Below, piece by piece: positions 8,912 to 18,774 of a DNA stretch of 64,000 nt. The notes under the pieces are model-generated. The model had not been told where the DNA came from. It ran no database searches and saw only the letters and a program-made list of their open reading frames with translations. A program made the position numbers and the translations under genes. The DNA comes from Croceicoccus gelatinilyticus (lineage in GTDB: Bacteria > Pseudomonadota > Alphaproteobacteria > Sphingomonadales > Sphingomonadaceae), in contig NZ_JAHCBF010000003.1 in the NCBI RefSeq assembly GCF_018398395.1, positions 62,001-126,000 on the forward strand, written 5' to 3'. Within the stretch, counting starts at the first letter, position 1; each line of letters opens with the position of its first letter.

Positions 8912-10292
8912 TTATCGGGCCCTGCGACACCTGTTCTGTGCGCTTTTTCTCGCGCTTTTCTCTCCGGTCGCCGCCCACGGGGCGATTGCAGAACTGACCG
9001 GCGAACCCGCGGCAGAGGAGGCTAGCGCCCCCGAACCCGCCGCGATTGAGACCGAACGGGCCGATGATGCCGACGCCCGCATTGCGGAACGCATCAGCGC
9101 CATCTTCGCGGCTATCGACGCGCTCGAGGGTGTCGAAGTCGAAGTACAGGAAGGCGTCGTCACCCTGTCGGGCAGCGTCGCCAGCGCAACGAAGGCCGAT
9201 CAGGCTGAGACAATCGCGGGACGTGTCGCGGGTGTCGTCACCGTCAACAACGAGATCGAACGAGATCTTGCCGTCGACCGAAACCTTGCCCCCACCGTCT
9301 CGGCCATAGGGGACGAGGCGCGCAACTTGTGGCGCATGTTGCCGCTGTTCGGCGTGGCAGTCCTGCTCGCTGCGCTCGTCATGATCGCGCTGCGCTGGCT
9401 GGCGGATCGGGAATCGCTCTGGTTGCGTGTCACGCCCAATCCTTTCATCGCAGAATTGCTGGCCAGCGCGATCCGGTTCTTCGGCGTGCTGCTCGGGCTT
9501 TACATTGCGCTAAAGATTCTGGGCGCGACGGCCTTACTGGGCGCCTTGCTCGGCATCGGCGGCGTCATCGGTATCGCCATCGGCTTTGCCGTGCGCGACA
9601 CGATCGACAATTACATCTCCTCGATCATGCTTTCGCTGCGCCAGCCCTTCCGCGCCAACGACCATGTCGTGATCGAAGGGAACGAAGGCCGCGTCATCCG
9701 CCTGACCAGTCGCGCCACGGTGCTGATGACTTTGGACGGCAATCATTTGCGTATCCCGAACTCCACCGTCTTCAAGGCGGTAATCCTCAATTTCACGACC
9801 AATCCGCAGCGCCGCTTCGAATTCGATCTCGGCGTCGATGCGGACGACGATCCGGTCGAGGCGATGGCGACGGGCACGGCCGCCATTGCCGCGCTCGATT
9901 TCGTGATCGCGGAACCGGTGCCAAGCGCCCGCGTCATGGAAGTGGGCGATTCCAATGTCGTCGTGCGCTTTCTCGGCTGGATCGACCAGACCGACACCGA
10001 CTATTTCAAGGCTCGCTCTCTGGCGATTCAGGCCGCGAAGAACGCGCTGGAAGGGGCGGGCTTCGGGTTGCCCGAGCCGATCTACCGCCTGCGTATCGAT
10101 CCGCGTTCGGCCCCGATGCCGCTGCCCGCGCCAAGCGAAGAGGGCGCAAAACCCGCGAAGGTTTCACGCGCTGCCGTCATCGAGGAAAAGGTGGATACCG
10201 CGCCCGAGACCCACGTTGCGGACCTGGTGGAGCGGGAAAGGCAGGTCACTCGCGAAAAGGACCTGCTGGACGAGAGCCGCCCCGTCGAGTGA
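8898..10292 (+). CDS. Mechanosensitive ion channel (MscS family) with BON domain
   Basis: About 464 residues. An N-terminal signal or anchor helix (ALFLALFSPVAA) is followed by a BON domain at about 60-125 (VEVEVQEGVVTLSGSV, VAGVVTVNNEI), then three membrane helices (about 150-235). The pore helix is Gly/Ala-rich (ALLGALLGIGGVIGIAIGFAVRD), and the MscS beta domain follows (DHVVIEGNEGRVIRLTSRATVL). MscS channels release solutes under membrane tension; the periplasmic BON domain may contact lipid or wall. Translation may begin at TTG 8898 or GTG 8904. Both overlap the end of pmbA, indicating translational coupling. Confidence 0.88.
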   Translation: MPVPDYRALRHLFCALFLALFSPVAAHGAIAELTGEPAAEEASAPEPAAIETERADDADARIAERISAIFAAIDALEGVEVEVQEGVVTLSGSVASATKADQAETIAGRVAGVVTVNNEIERDLAVDRNLAPTVSAIGDEARNLWRMLPLFGVAVLLAALVMIALRWLADRESLWLRVTPNPFIAELLASAIRFFGVLLGLYIALKILGATALLGALLGIGGVIGIAIGFAVRDTIDNYISSIMLSLRQPFRANDHVVIEGNEGRVIRLTSRATVLMTLDGNHLRIPNSTVFKAVILNFTTNPQRRFEFDLGVDADDDPVEAMATGTAAIAALDFVIAEPVPSARVMEVGDSNVVVRFLGWIDQTDTDYFKARSLAIQAAKNALEGAGFGLPEPIYRLRIDPRSAPMPLPAPSEEGAKPAKVSRAAVIEEKVDTAPETHVADLVERERQVTREKDLLDESRPVE

Positions 10293-10301
10293 GCGGCTCT
10301 C
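10272..10301. terminator. Hairpin across the mscS stop codon
   Basis: Perfect 9-base arms GAGAGCCGC and GCGGCTCTC enclose a 12-base loop that contains the stop codon of the channel gene. A second small palindrome (CCTGAA-GG-TTCAGG, 10305-10318) covers the stop of ppa. There is no T-run, so true intrinsic termination is uncertain. The location between convergent genes favours an end-of-transcript role. Confidence 0.4.
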
Positions 10302-10313
10302 TGTCCTGAAGGT

Positions 10314-10853
10314 TCAGGCCTGACCGGCTTCCTTGGCGCGTTCGATCGCTTCGAGCACGATCTGACGGGCTTCTTCAGCGCCGCCCCAGTTGCCGATGCG
10401 GACCCACTTCTCGGCTTCGAGATCCTTGTAGTGGGTGAAGAAGTGCTCGATCTGCTGCATCACGATTTCGGGCAGATCGTGCTTTTCCGCGACGTTGGTA
10501 TAGTACGGGAACGTCGAATCCACCGGCACGCAGACCAGCTTTTCATCGCCGCCATGTTCGTCCTCGAGGTTGAGGACCGCGATCGGGCGCGCGCGCACGA
10601 CCGAGCCGGGGACGAAGGGGCTGCGCGCCACGACCAGCGCGTCGAGCGGGTCGCCGTCGGGCGAAAGCGTGTGTGGGACAAAGCCGTAGTTGGCCGGATA
10701 GCGCATCGGCGTGTGCAGGATGCGGTCGACGAAAAGAGCGCCCGAGGCCTTGTCGAATTCGTACTTCACGGGCTCGCCGCCGGTCGGGACTTCGATGATG
10801 ACGTTGAGGCTTTCGGGCGGATTGTCGCCGGTCGGGATCATGTCGATGCGCAT
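10314..10853 (-). CDS. ppa: Inorganic pyrophosphatase (family I)
   Basis: A 179-residue cytoplasmic enzyme that hydrolyses pyrophosphate. The family signature DGDPLDALV and the metal-binding acidic residues around it are present, with YPANYGFVPHT upstream, and the length fits the prokaryotic hexameric form. The ATG at 10853 has a CAGGAAA site nearby. A longer in-frame start 51 bases upstream lacks support. Confidence 0.96.
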   Translation of the reverse strand: MRIDMIPTGDNPPESLNVIIEVPTGGEPVKYEFDKASGALFVDRILHTPMRYPANYGFVPHTLSPDGDPLDALVVARSPFVPGSVVRARPIAVLNLEDEHGGDEKLVCVPVDSTFPYYTNVAEKHDLPEIVMQQIEHFFTHYKDLEAEKWVRIGNWGGAEEARQIVLEAIERAKEAGQA

Positions 10854-10984
10854 CGGATTTCCTGTCGTCTCAGGGTATCGGTGGAACTTGCCGCAGTGCA
10901 GCAAGCGAATGGAACGCCGGTGCCTCTAGCGCGCCCACGCTCCTTCGCCAAGGCTTCCTTTGGTCTGATACTCGGGATGTATCG

Positions 10985-11004
10985 CGCCTGCGAAGGCGCA
11001 GGCG
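10985..11004 (-). terminator. Short GC-rich hairpin after the M61 peptidase gene
   Basis: Perfect 8-base arms CGCCTGCG and CGCAGGCG with a four-base loop, beginning one base beyond the peptidase stop on the minus strand. There is no T-run, so it may be a transcript-end stabiliser or a small REP-like palindrome rather than a strict intrinsic terminator. Confidence 0.35.
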
Positions 11005-11005
11005 A

Positions 11006-12955
11006 TCAGCGGCGCGGTTCGAGCCAGCGGTCAATGGGCGCCTTGCCCTTCACCGCCTTTTCCAGCCACGGCCAGCGCAAGCCCCCGTCATAGGTAACCG
11101 GCACGGTCGTGTAACGACCGCCACGCTTGACGAGGAGATCGATCGAACCGCCTGCCTTGGCCGCCGTGATCGCCTTTTTCAGCGTGTCGGCAGAGTATTC
11201 CTCGCCGTTCACGGCCACGATCTCGGCCCCGCTGACGATGCCTGCCTTGAAGGCGACGCCGTCCCAGATCACCGAAGTCACCGCGCCCGTCTCGCTCAGA
11301 ACCATGCCCAGCGAGTGTTCCAGCCGCAGCGTGCCCTTGGCCATCAGGCTCTTGTCGAAGGGATTGGGTTCTTCCTTGAAGACCAGCTTGTAGCCGCCAA
11401 GCTCGATGCCCTTCAGAGGAGCGGGAGCACCAGCCGCGTAGACACGTTCGCGCAGGAACGTCGCCCAGTCGCGCGGGTGGATGGCGTTCAACGTCTCGAC
11501 CACGTCGTCGAAATCGTAAGTAATCTCGCCCCAGTCGCCCGGATGGCCGCCGAAGAACAGCTTGGCAAAGTCGTCGAGCGACTTGCGCCCGCTCGTCTCG
11601 CTGCGGATCAGCATGTCGGCTTCCAGCCAGACCAGCGCGCCCTCGTTGTAGTATTCCTCGCCGCGAGCGTAGCTGTAGTAAGGCTTCGACGCGCGCTGGC
11701 CGACTTGCGGATCGTTGGTCGTATCGACCAGCGAACGCCAGCTGCGGCCCGGTTCGCTCGCATATTCGGCGGCCGAACGCGCGATCTCGCCCAGCACCAT
11801 TTCCTTGCTCTGCATTCCCGAGCGCGCGGACAGCGGCAGGTCCCAGTATTGCGTCTGGCCTTCATAGACCCAGAGCAGTTCGTTCTGCATCGGCTGACGA
11901 TAGTCGGGCGTCCACGAACCGACCGGACGGCGGAACTTGCCGTTCCAGCTATGCACCAGTTCGTGCGGCAGCAGGTCGACGCGGTATTCGTTCTTTTCCC
12001 AGTCCTGGAAAGTGTCCTGCGGCAGCGTGTTCTCGGACGAGCGGTGATGCTCCAGCCCGATGCCGCCCAGCTTTTCGGTCAGGCCGAGCAGGAAGTCGTA
12101 GTGATCCCACTGCTGGTTGCCGAACAGGATCACCGCCTCGTCCATAAGGGCGCGGACGCTGGCGATCTGTTCGTCGGTTGCTTCGAGATGTTCGGGATCG
12201 TGCGCAAAAGCCTGAAGCTGCGCATCATGGCCCAGATCCCATTCGCGGTGGTGTTCGCCTGCAAAGATCGGGCTGTCGACCAGCGTCTGGTAATCGGTCT
12301 GCGCCCAGGTCACCGTGTCGCCGCTGCGCGCCATGCCGTCGAGAGCGGTGGCGACGTCCCAGCCTGCGGGGAACGTGACGGTCGGCTTCACCGCGATCCG
12401 GCGCACGTAATGTCCCGCGGGATAGAGCGTCATTTCCTCGAACTTCAGGTTCATCATCTCGGGCGTCATCACGATGCGCCCTTCGGACGACCGCAGCGCC
12501 GAAGTATAGACGAGATGCGCCACGACCTCGCTCGCCCCTTCGGGAAGGTCGAGGTGGAAGGCATAGACTTCGACCGGATCACGCTCCCACGCGACGTCCT
12601 TGCCGTCGACGGTGAACCGGATGCCGGTAAGGTTGCGGATCTTGGCAAGCCCTGCGTGCTTGCCCGGCAGCCACTGCGGATAGAGCAGCGTCAGCTTGTC
12701 GGTGCCGGCAGCGACGGGGATTGTCTCGGTCGTGCGGAACAACCCGCGTGCAAGGTCGGTAGCATCGACATCGATGGTGATCGTTCCGCCCGGAAACGGC
12801 GTATCGACCGGGCTGGGCACGTCCTGCGAAAGCGCAAGGCCTGCGGCGGGGAGGCTGCGGACGGCTTCGGCTTGCGTTTGCGCGATTGCGGGGGCGGCGC
12901 CAAGGGCGAGCGGAGCGCTGGCGGCGAGCAGCGCGATCATCGAAAAAGGTTTCAT
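11006..12955 (-). CDS. Secreted M61-family metallopeptidase with PDZ domain
   Basis: 649 residues with a Sec signal peptide (cleavage near APAIAQ, residue 26). It has the gluzincin motif HELVH at 331-335, the third ligand region LLWVYEGQTQYW about 35 residues later, and the conserved LEHHRSSENT just ahead. A C-terminal PDZ domain (about 545-630, GAEIVAVNGEEYS) follows. This is the architecture of glycyl-aminopeptidase (M61) enzymes that trim peptides in the periplasm. It is divergent from hisS with a 94-base gap and is probably monocistronic. Confidence 0.92.
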   Translation of the reverse strand: MKPFSMIALLAASAPLALGAAPAIAQTQAEAVRSLPAAGLALSQDVPSPVDTPFPGGTITIDVDATDLARGLFRTTETIPVAAGTDKLTLLYPQWLPGKHAGLAKIRNLTGIRFTVDGKDVAWERDPVEVYAFHLDLPEGASEVVAHLVYTSALRSSEGRIVMTPEMMNLKFEEMTLYPAGHYVRRIAVKPTVTFPAGWDVATALDGMARSGDTVTWAQTDYQTLVDSPIFAGEHHREWDLGHDAQLQAFAHDPEHLEATDEQIASVRALMDEAVILFGNQQWDHYDFLLGLTEKLGGIGLEHHRSSENTLPQDTFQDWEKNEYRVDLLPHELVHSWNGKFRRPVGSWTPDYRQPMQNELLWVYEGQTQYWDLPLSARSGMQSKEMVLGEIARSAAEYASEPGRSWRSLVDTTNDPQVGQRASKPYYSYARGEEYYNEGALVWLEADMLIRSETSGRKSLDDFAKLFFGGHPGDWGEITYDFDDVVETLNAIHPRDWATFLRERVYAAGAPAPLKGIELGGYKLVFKEEPNPFDKSLMAKGTLRLEHSLGMVLSETGAVTSVIWDGVAFKAGIVSGAEIVAVNGEEYSADTLKKAITAAKAGGSIDLLVKRGGRYTTVPVTYDGGLRWPWLEKAVKGKAPIDRWLEPRR

Positions 12956-13049
12956 CGCCTACTACATGGCGAGGGGTCCTGCGCGATGCAACTGCATGGC
13001 CCGATAGCTACGCTTTTCAGCCCGCACGAACATCGCTAAGGCGCGCGGC

Positions 13050-14279
13050 ATGAGCGGCAAGATCGACACACCACAGGCCATTCGCGGCACCCAGGACATT
13101 TTCGGCGCAGAGGCCGAGGCATTCGCACACGTCGTCGAGACGTTCGAGCGGGTGCGCAAACTCTACCGTTTCCGCCGGGTCGAAACGCCCGTCTTCGAAA
13201 AGACCGCCGTCTTCTCGCGCAGCCTTGGCGAGACGACCGACGTGGTCTCGAAGGAGATGTATTCGTTCGAGGATCGCGGCGGGGAATCGCTGACCCTGCG
13301 GCCCGAATTCACGGCTGGACTTGCCCGCGCCTACATCACCGACGGGTGGAAGCAGTACGCCCCGCTCAAGATCGCCACCCATGGCCCGCTGTTCCGCTAC
13401 GAACGCCCGCAGAAGGGCCGCTATCGCCAGTTCCACCAGATCGATGCCGAAGTGATCGGCGCGGCCGAACCGCAGGCCGATGTCGAACTGCTCGTCATGG
13501 CCGACCAGCTGCTGAATGAACTTGGCATCGCAGAAGGCGTGACTTTGCAGCTCAACACGCTGGGCGATGGCGACAGCCGCGAGGCGTGGCGCTCCGCGCT
13601 CGTCGAATATTTCCGCGATCACGTAATCTCACTGTCCGAGGATTCGCAGGACCGGCTGGAGCGTAATCCGCTGCGCATCCTCGATTCCAAGGACCCTCGC
13701 GACCGGCCTTTCGTCGCCGATGCGCCCAAGATCGACCAGTTCCTGTCGGGCGAAGCGCAGGACTTTTTCGGTGCCGTCACCAGCGGTCTCGATGCCGCGG
13801 GCGTGAGGTGGAACCGCATGGATTCGCTCGTGCGCGGGCTCGACTACTATCGCCACACCGCCTTCGAATTCGTGACCGACCGCCTCGGCGCGCAGGGCAC
13901 GGTGCTGGGCGGCGGGCGCTATGACGGGCTGATGGAAGCGCTGGGCGGTCCGATGACGCCGGCAGTCGGCTGGGCGGCGGGCATCGAACGCCTCGCCATG
14001 CTTGTCGGAGAGCGTGAGGAGCCCGTGACCGACGTAATCGTAGTGGTCGAGGACGATGCCGCGATGGCAGAGGGCGTTGCCGCCGTGTCGCGCCTGCGCC
14101 GTTCGGGCACCAGCGCGGAGCTGTTCGCCAGCGGATCCCCGCGCAAGCGGTTCGACAAGGCGGTAAAGCAGGGCGCGAAAGCGATCCTTGCCTATTCGAT
14201 CCGCGAGGGCGAAGTCGCCAGCCGCATCAAGGCCGAAGACAACCTTGCCGATCGAATCGAGGCGGCGCTGGCCGACTGA
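13050..14279 (+). CDS. hisS: Histidyl-tRNA synthetase
   Basis: A 409-residue class II aminoacyl-tRNA synthetase. Motif 2 ([19 protein letters not shown]), the histidine-specific segment [13 protein letters not shown], and motif 3 with GGGRYDGL are all visible, followed by a C-terminal anticodon-binding domain from about 330. It charges tRNA-His in the cytoplasm. It is the first gene of a tight translation operon with prfA (6-base gap) and prmC. Confidence 0.97.
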   Translation: MSGKIDTPQAIRGTQDIFGAEAEAFAHVVETFERVRKLYRFRRVETPVFEKTAVFSRSLGETTDVVSKEMYSFEDRGGESLTLRPEFTAGLARAYITDGWKQYAPLKIATHGPLFRYERPQKGRYRQFHQIDAEVIGAAEPQADVELLVMADQLLNELGIAEGVTLQLNTLGDGDSREAWRSALVEYFRDHVISLSEDSQDRLERNPLRILDSKDPRDRPFVADAPKIDQFLSGEAQDFFGAVTSGLDAAGVRWNRMDSLVRGLDYYRHTAFEFVTDRLGAQGTVLGGGRYDGLMEALGGPMTPAVGWAAGIERLAMLVGEREEPVTDVIVVVEDDAAMAEGVAAVSRLRRSGTSAELFASGSPRKRFDKAVKQGAKAILAYSIREGEVASRIKAEDNLADRIEAALAD

Positions 14280-14285
14280 TCCGCC

Positions 14286-15359
14286 GTGCAGGTTTCCGAC
14301 GAACGCCTTGCCCAGATCGCGCAGCGCTTTTCCGAACTGGAAGCGCGGCTTGCCTCTGGCACGCTGGAGGGCGACGACTTCGTAAAGGCCAGCCGCGACT
14401 ATGCGGAGTTGGAGCCTGTCGCGCGCGAGGCAGCAGGCATTACCGCCATGCGCGGCGAGCTTGCCGAACTGCGCGAGATGCTGGCCGATCCTGAAATGAA
14501 GGCGATGGCCGCCGACGACATCGATCGGATCGAAGCGGAACTGCCCGAAGCCGAAGACCGTCTCGCCATCGCGCTCCTGCCTCGTGACGCTGCCGATGCG
14601 CGGCCCGCGATGCTGGAAATCCGCGCTGGCACCGGCGGGGACGAGGCCGCTCTGTTCGCAGGCGACCTTTTCCGCATGTACGAACGCTATGCCGCCGAAC
14701 AGGGCTGGCGGGTCGAGACGATCTCGATGAACGCATCCGATGTCGGCGGCTTCAAGGAAATCGTCGCCAACGTCTCGGGCCAGGGCGTCTTTGCAAAGCT
14801 CAAGTTCGAAAGCGGTGTCCACCGCGTCCAGCGCGTACCCGTCACCGAAAGCGGCGGGCGCATCCACACCAGCGCGGCGACTGTCGCGGTCCTTCCCGAA
14901 CCCGACGAAGTCGACGTGCGGATCGAGGACAAGGACATCAAGATCGACGTCTATCGCGCGAGCGGCGCGGGCGGGCAGCACGTCAACACGACCGACAGCG
15001 CCGTGCGCATCACGCACGAGCCGACCGGTATCGTCGTGACCTGTCAGGACGGTCGCAGCCAGCACAAGAACAAGGAAAAGGCGATGCAGGTGCTGCGCGC
15101 GCGGCTCTATGAGCAGATGCGCGACGAAGCCCAAGGCGCAGAGGCCGAGGCCCGCAAGGCCATGGTCGGCAGCGGCGACCGGTCCGAACGCATCCGCACT
15201 TACAACTTCCCGCAAGGCCGCGTGACCGATCACCGCATCGGCCTGACGCTGCACAAGCTGCCCGAGATTCTCGAAGGCCCCGGCCTTGCCGAACTGGTCG
15301 ATGCACTAATCGCCGAAGACCAGGCCGCGCGGCTCGCGGCGCAGAACGAAGCGGCCTGA
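14286..15359 (+). CDS. prfA: Peptide chain release factor 1
   Basis: A 357-residue release factor. The GGQ motif that triggers peptidyl-tRNA hydrolysis is at 229-231, and the PVT codon-recognition tripeptide (185-187) identifies RF1, which reads UAA and UAG, rather than RF2. Translation starts at a GTG. prmC, which methylates the GGQ glutamine, follows two bases after the stop, a standard functional pairing. Confidence 0.97.
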   Translation: MQVSDERLAQIAQRFSELEARLASGTLEGDDFVKASRDYAELEPVAREAAGITAMRGELAELREMLADPEMKAMAADDIDRIEAELPEAEDRLAIALLPRDAADARPAMLEIRAGTGGDEAALFAGDLFRMYERYAAEQGWRVETISMNASDVGGFKEIVANVSGQGVFAKLKFESGVHRVQRVPVTESGGRIHTSAATVAVLPEPDEVDVRIEDKDIKIDVYRASGAGGQHVNTTDSAVRITHEPTGIVVTCQDGRSQHKNKEKAMQVLRARLYEQMRDEAQGAEAEARKAMVGSGDRSERIRTYNFPQGRVTDHRIGLTLHKLPEILEGPGLAELVDALIAEDQAARLAAQNEAA

Positions 15360-15361
15360 TC

Positions 15362-16201
15362 GTGACCAGCGTGGCGGATGCCCTGCGCGACGCCGCCCGC
15401 GCGCTGGAGGCGGTCAGTTCATCGCCCCGCCTCGACGCCGAACTGCTGATGGCGCATGCCTTGGGGGCCAGCCGCTCCGACATGCTGCTGCGCCATGCCC
15501 GTGACGAGGTTCCAGCGCGGTTCGAGGCGCTTATCGCGGAGCGGCTCACCGGCAAACCGGTTTCGCAGATCACGGGAGAGCAGGAATTCTACGGGCTCTC
15601 GCTGAAAGTCACGCCCGACGTCCTGACTCCGCGTCCCGATACCGAAACGCTGATCGAGACCGCCATCGCCGCGCTTGGGGATCGCGCGCCGGACCGCGTG
15701 CTCGACTGTGGCACGGGAACGGGCGCACTGCTGCTCGCCGCACTGTCGGTCTGGCCCCAGGCGCAAGGCACCGGCATCGAACGCAGCCCCGCAGCCCTCG
15801 CGGTCGCCCGCGACAATGCAACACGCACCAGCATGGCCGACCGCGCGGCGATGCAGGCCGGTGACTGGACACAGGCGAACTGGCTTGACGGCCTCGGCCG
15901 GTTCGATCTCGTCCTGTCGAACCCTCCTTATGTCGAAACCAATGACCCCGATCTGGCCCCCGACGTGCGCGAACACGAACCGGCAGAGGCGCTGTTTGCG
16001 GGCAAAGACGGCCTCGACGATTATCGTATTCTTATCCCCGCCCTGCCCGAATTACTGGCGCCGGACGGCGTCGCGGTCATCGAAATCGGCTCTCGCCAGG
16101 CCAATGCGGTGTTGGCAATCGGTGAAAAGTCAGGGCTTTGCGGCTCGATGTACCGCGACCTTGCAAGTAATGCGCGCGCACTATTGTTTCGCGCAGGGTA
16201 A
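15362..16201 (+). CDS. prmC: Release factor glutamine methyltransferase PrmC/HemK
   Basis: 279 residues. An N-terminal helical domain (1-75) is followed by a SAM-binding methyltransferase domain with CGTGTGALLL (about 116-125) and the catalytic NPPY at 187-190 that grips the target glutamine. It N5-methylates the GGQ glutamine of RF1/RF2 and so raises termination efficiency. The start is GTG, two bases after prfA. Confidence 0.96.
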   Translation: MTSVADALRDAARALEAVSSSPRLDAELLMAHALGASRSDMLLRHARDEVPARFEALIAERLTGKPVSQITGEQEFYGLSLKVTPDVLTPRPDTETLIETAIAALGDRAPDRVLDCGTGTGALLLAALSVWPQAQGTGIERSPAALAVARDNATRTSMADRAAMQAGDWTQANWLDGLGRFDLVLSNPPYVETNDPDLAPDVREHEPAEALFAGKDGLDDYRILIPALPELLAPDGVAVIEIGSRQANAVLAIGEKSGLCGSMYRDLASNARALLFRAG

Positions 16202-16502
16202 ACAGCCTTTTGGTGAAAAGGGGTTGGCAGGCTCTGTTTTTGCCGATAACCCTGTAACCAGACGAACGACGGACGTAGATTCCCGCGCGATCGTCTATCC
16301 TTCCGTTCCGAACGCTTCGGTGCCTGCGACAGGCAGGGTCGGTGCTGGACCGTAAGGCTGGTTTGCCGTCCCCATTGATTTGCAAAAAGGACGACGGACC
16401 GAAAAGGGCTTGCCCGTGGTAATGAGGCTCCGGGCGTTTCCGACTGGGTGCGCGCTGTGGTGAAAATGGTTCACCCGCGCCGGACAAGGGAACAGTCTTA
16501 CT
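16202..16502. other. Intergenic region ahead of the DUF4167 gene
   Basis: About 300 bases without a credible coding frame. It contains a small AT-closing hairpin just past prmC (CCTTTT/AAAAGG, 16206-16221) and another short palindrome (TGCCTG-CGA-CAGGCA, 16321-16335). It presumably holds the DUF4167 promoter. A long minus-strand open frame across this area continues antisense through the DUF4167 gene and is not considered a gene. Confidence 0.5.
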
Positions 16503-17138
16503 TTGAATAACAATCGTGGCAACAATCGCCGGCGCGGCCGTAACAATCGGTCGCAGGGTGGCGGTCAGCATCTCAACCGGATCGACAGCCGGGCGCGCGG
16601 CAATGCCCCCCAGCTGCTGGACAAGTACAAGAAGCTGGCGGAAGAAGCGCACCGCAACGGCGACCGCGTGCAGGCCGAATATTACCTGCAGTTCGCGGAT
16701 CACTATTTCCGCGTGATCGCCGACGGCAAGGCCCGTCAGGAAGAACAGCGCCAGAAGCGTGACGACGATCGTTCCGACCGCCAGTCGGACGACGACAACC
16801 GCGGCCAGAACAACGATAACGACAGCGAAAATGACGGCGAGGAAGAGGAAGAAACCTCGAACCGCCGCCAGCGTCGCCGCAAGGACGGCGGGGATGAAAA
16901 TCCCTTTACGCGTGACAGTCGCCAGCGTCGCCCGCGTCGCAATCGCGACGACGAGGAATCGTCGGAAGACACCAGCGAGACCGAAAAGTCGGTCGACAAC
17001 GACGGCGGCCTCGACCCGCAGGCGCTGCCGCCCGCAATCGGCGAAACCGAGGAAAAGCCCAAGCGTCGCGGTCGCCCGCGCAAGGTGAAGGCCGAAACCT
17101 CGGACGACGATGACGTGAAGCAGGCTGTTAACGGCTGA
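16503..17138 (+). CDS. DUF4167 domain protein, highly charged
   Basis: 211 residues. Residues about 1-80 form the conserved DUF4167 domain: an Arg/Asn-rich start, then NAPQLLDKYKKLAEEA and YYLQFADHYFRVI. The rest is low-complexity, with long Asp/Glu and Arg runs and an AT-hook-like RRGRPRK near the end. The domain is common in Alphaproteobacteria, and nucleic-acid binding is suspected from the composition but not shown. The start is a TTG; no other start preserves the conserved domain. GGGA lies about 15 bases upstream. Confidence 0.82.
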   Translation: MNNNRGNNRRRGRNNRSQGGGQHLNRIDSRARGNAPQLLDKYKKLAEEAHRNGDRVQAEYYLQFADHYFRVIADGKARQEEQRQKRDDDRSDRQSDDDNRGQNNDNDSENDGEEEEETSNRRQRRRKDGGDENPFTRDSRQRRPRRNRDDEESSEDTSETEKSVDNDGGLDPQALPPAIGETEEKPKRRGRPRKVKAETSDDDDVKQAVNG

Positions 17139-17160
17139 CAAGCGAGGCGACTGGCCCTAC

Positions 17161-18768
17161 TTGGCCGATATGCCTGTGCTGTCTGGTCGCTTCTCAAAAC
17201 TCTCCGCACCGTTGCTGGCCTTCGTGGCCGGCGCGGTCGCGGCGACGGGGTTCGAACCCCTCTCCTTCTGGCCCGTAACGCTCGCAGCCCTTGCGCTGCT
17301 GATGCACTTTTTGCGCAACGCGCAAGGTTGGAAGCAGGCCGCACTGCTCGGCTGGCTGTTCGGTGTCGGCCACTTCTGGCTCGGCAACAACTGGATCGCG
17401 ACGGCCTTTACCTACCAGGCCGAAATGCCCGCTTGGCTGGGCTGGATCGCGGTCTTTCTGCTCTCGCTCTACCTCGCGGTCTATCCTTTGCTCGCCGCGC
17501 TTGGTGCCTGGCTGATCACGCGTCGCGGACCGCAGGGCTGGCTCATGCCGGTCGCTTTTGCCGGTTGCTGGATCGTCAGCGAATGGCTGCGTTCATGGGT
17601 ATTCAGCGGTTTTGCATGGAACCCCTTGGGCGCGGTGGCGCTAGGCGGGTTCGACAGGCCGGGCCTTGCCGTGATCCTGCCGTGGATCGGGACTTATGCG
17701 CTTTCGGGTGTCGTCATACTGCTCGCGGGAGCATGGCTTTGGGCATTCGATGGATGGCGCGGCAAAGCGGCGAAGTGGCAGCCTGCCCTCGCCTTGGCCG
17801 CCCCCGCCGTTCTGCTTCTCATTCCATATCCGACTGCAGGCCAAGGCGAAGGTACTCTCCCTTTCCGCCTCGTCCAGCCCGACGTCAGGCAGGAAGTCCT
17901 CAATGATCCGCGCGAGTACGAGGCGAATTTCGTCAAGACAGCGCTGCTCAGCGGACCTCCCGTAGCGGACGACGAGACGACGCTGTTCCTCTGGCCGGAA
18001 TCGGGAGTGCCCGACTACCTTCGCCCCGGATATCCGCGCCGGTACTATCTCGCGACAACATACGGCGCGGATCCGGCCAGGGCGCGTGAACGCATCGGGG
18101 CGATGGTCGGGCCCGGCGGAATGCTCCTGACCGGTACGGTGGATATCGTGCTGAACGCCGAAGGTACCCGCGCTGCAGCTGCCGAAAACGTCGTCACCGC
18201 AGTGGGCCCCGGCGGAGAGATCGCGGCCGGTTACGCCAAGGCGCACCTCGTCCCTTACGGCGAATACCTGCCGATGCGCTCGATCCTCGAACCGCTTGGC
18301 CTTTCACGCCTTGTTGCCGGAACGCTCGACTTCCGGCCCGGTCCCGGCCCGCGCACGCTGGACCTTGATCGGTGGGGCAGGGCCGGCGTCCAGATCTGTT
18401 ACGAGATCGTGTTCTCCGGTCAGGTCGCCGAGCGCGGAAACAGACCAGACTATCTCTTCAACCCCTCGAACGACGGCTGGTTCGGTGCATGGGGCCCGCC
18501 CCAGCATCTGGCGCAAGCCCGGATGCGCGCGATCGAGGAAGGCCTGCCGGTGCTGCGATCGACCACCACGGGAATCAGCGCCGTGATCGATGCGGGCGGC
18601 GTCGTTCGCCAGCACATCCCCAAGCATCAGGCTTCGCGTCTTTCCGGTCTCGTACCTCCAGCAACGGCGCCGACCCTGTTTTCACGGACCGGCAACTGGC
18701 TGCCCGTTTTGCTCGGTATCCTGTTGATCGTCGTCGCGGCTGTTGCAAGCCGCCGTACGCGTCGTTAG
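17161..18768 (+). CDS. lnt: Apolipoprotein N-acyltransferase
   Basis: Up to 535 residues, with about six to seven membrane helices in the first 220 residues, then a nitrilase-fold domain (about 230-500) and a last C-terminal helix. The Glu-Lys-Cys triad is visible: E280 in LWPESG, K360 in YAKAHLVPYGEYLP and C413 in VQICYEIV. It adds the third acyl chain to lipoproteins in the inner membrane. Translation may begin at TTG 17161 or ATG 17170. The downstream metK is 41 bases away. Confidence 0.95.
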   Translation: MADMPVLSGRFSKLSAPLLAFVAGAVAATGFEPLSFWPVTLAALALLMHFLRNAQGWKQAALLGWLFGVGHFWLGNNWIATAFTYQAEMPAWLGWIAVFLLSLYLAVYPLLAALGAWLITRRGPQGWLMPVAFAGCWIVSEWLRSWVFSGFAWNPLGAVALGGFDRPGLAVILPWIGTYALSGVVILLAGAWLWAFDGWRGKAAKWQPALALAAPAVLLLIPYPTAGQGEGTLPFRLVQPDVRQEVLNDPREYEANFVKTALLSGPPVADDETTLFLWPESGVPDYLRPGYPRRYYLATTYGADPARARERIGAMVGPGGMLLTGTVDIVLNAEGTRAAAAENVVTAVGPGGEIAAGYAKAHLVPYGEYLPMRSILEPLGLSRLVAGTLDFRPGPGPRTLDLDRWGRAGVQICYEIVFSGQVAERGNRPDYLFNPSNDGWFGAWGPPQHLAQARMRAIEEGLPVLRSTTTGISAVIDAGGVVRQHIPKHQASRLSGLVPPATAPTLFSRTGNWLPVLLGILLIVVAAVASRRTRR

Positions 18769-18774
18769 AGAAGA

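Noticed and set aside
11315-13039. 574-codon plus-strand frame across the M61 peptidase gene
   Set aside because: Antisense to a well-supported peptidase; no recognisable domain.
13629-15254. 541-codon minus-strand frame across hisS and prfA
   Set aside because: Antisense to two certain genes; the composition is that of a shadow frame.
16202-16502. Possible small RNA such as SRP RNA in the gap before DUF4167
   Set aside because: The conserved SRP loop and GGAA tetraloop sequences are missing, and only weak hairpins are present.
16077-17141. 354-codon minus-strand frame with hydrophobic Val/Leu/Ala runs
   Set aside because: The apparent membrane helices are the reverse reading of Asp/Glu/Arg codons of DUF4167; not a transporter.
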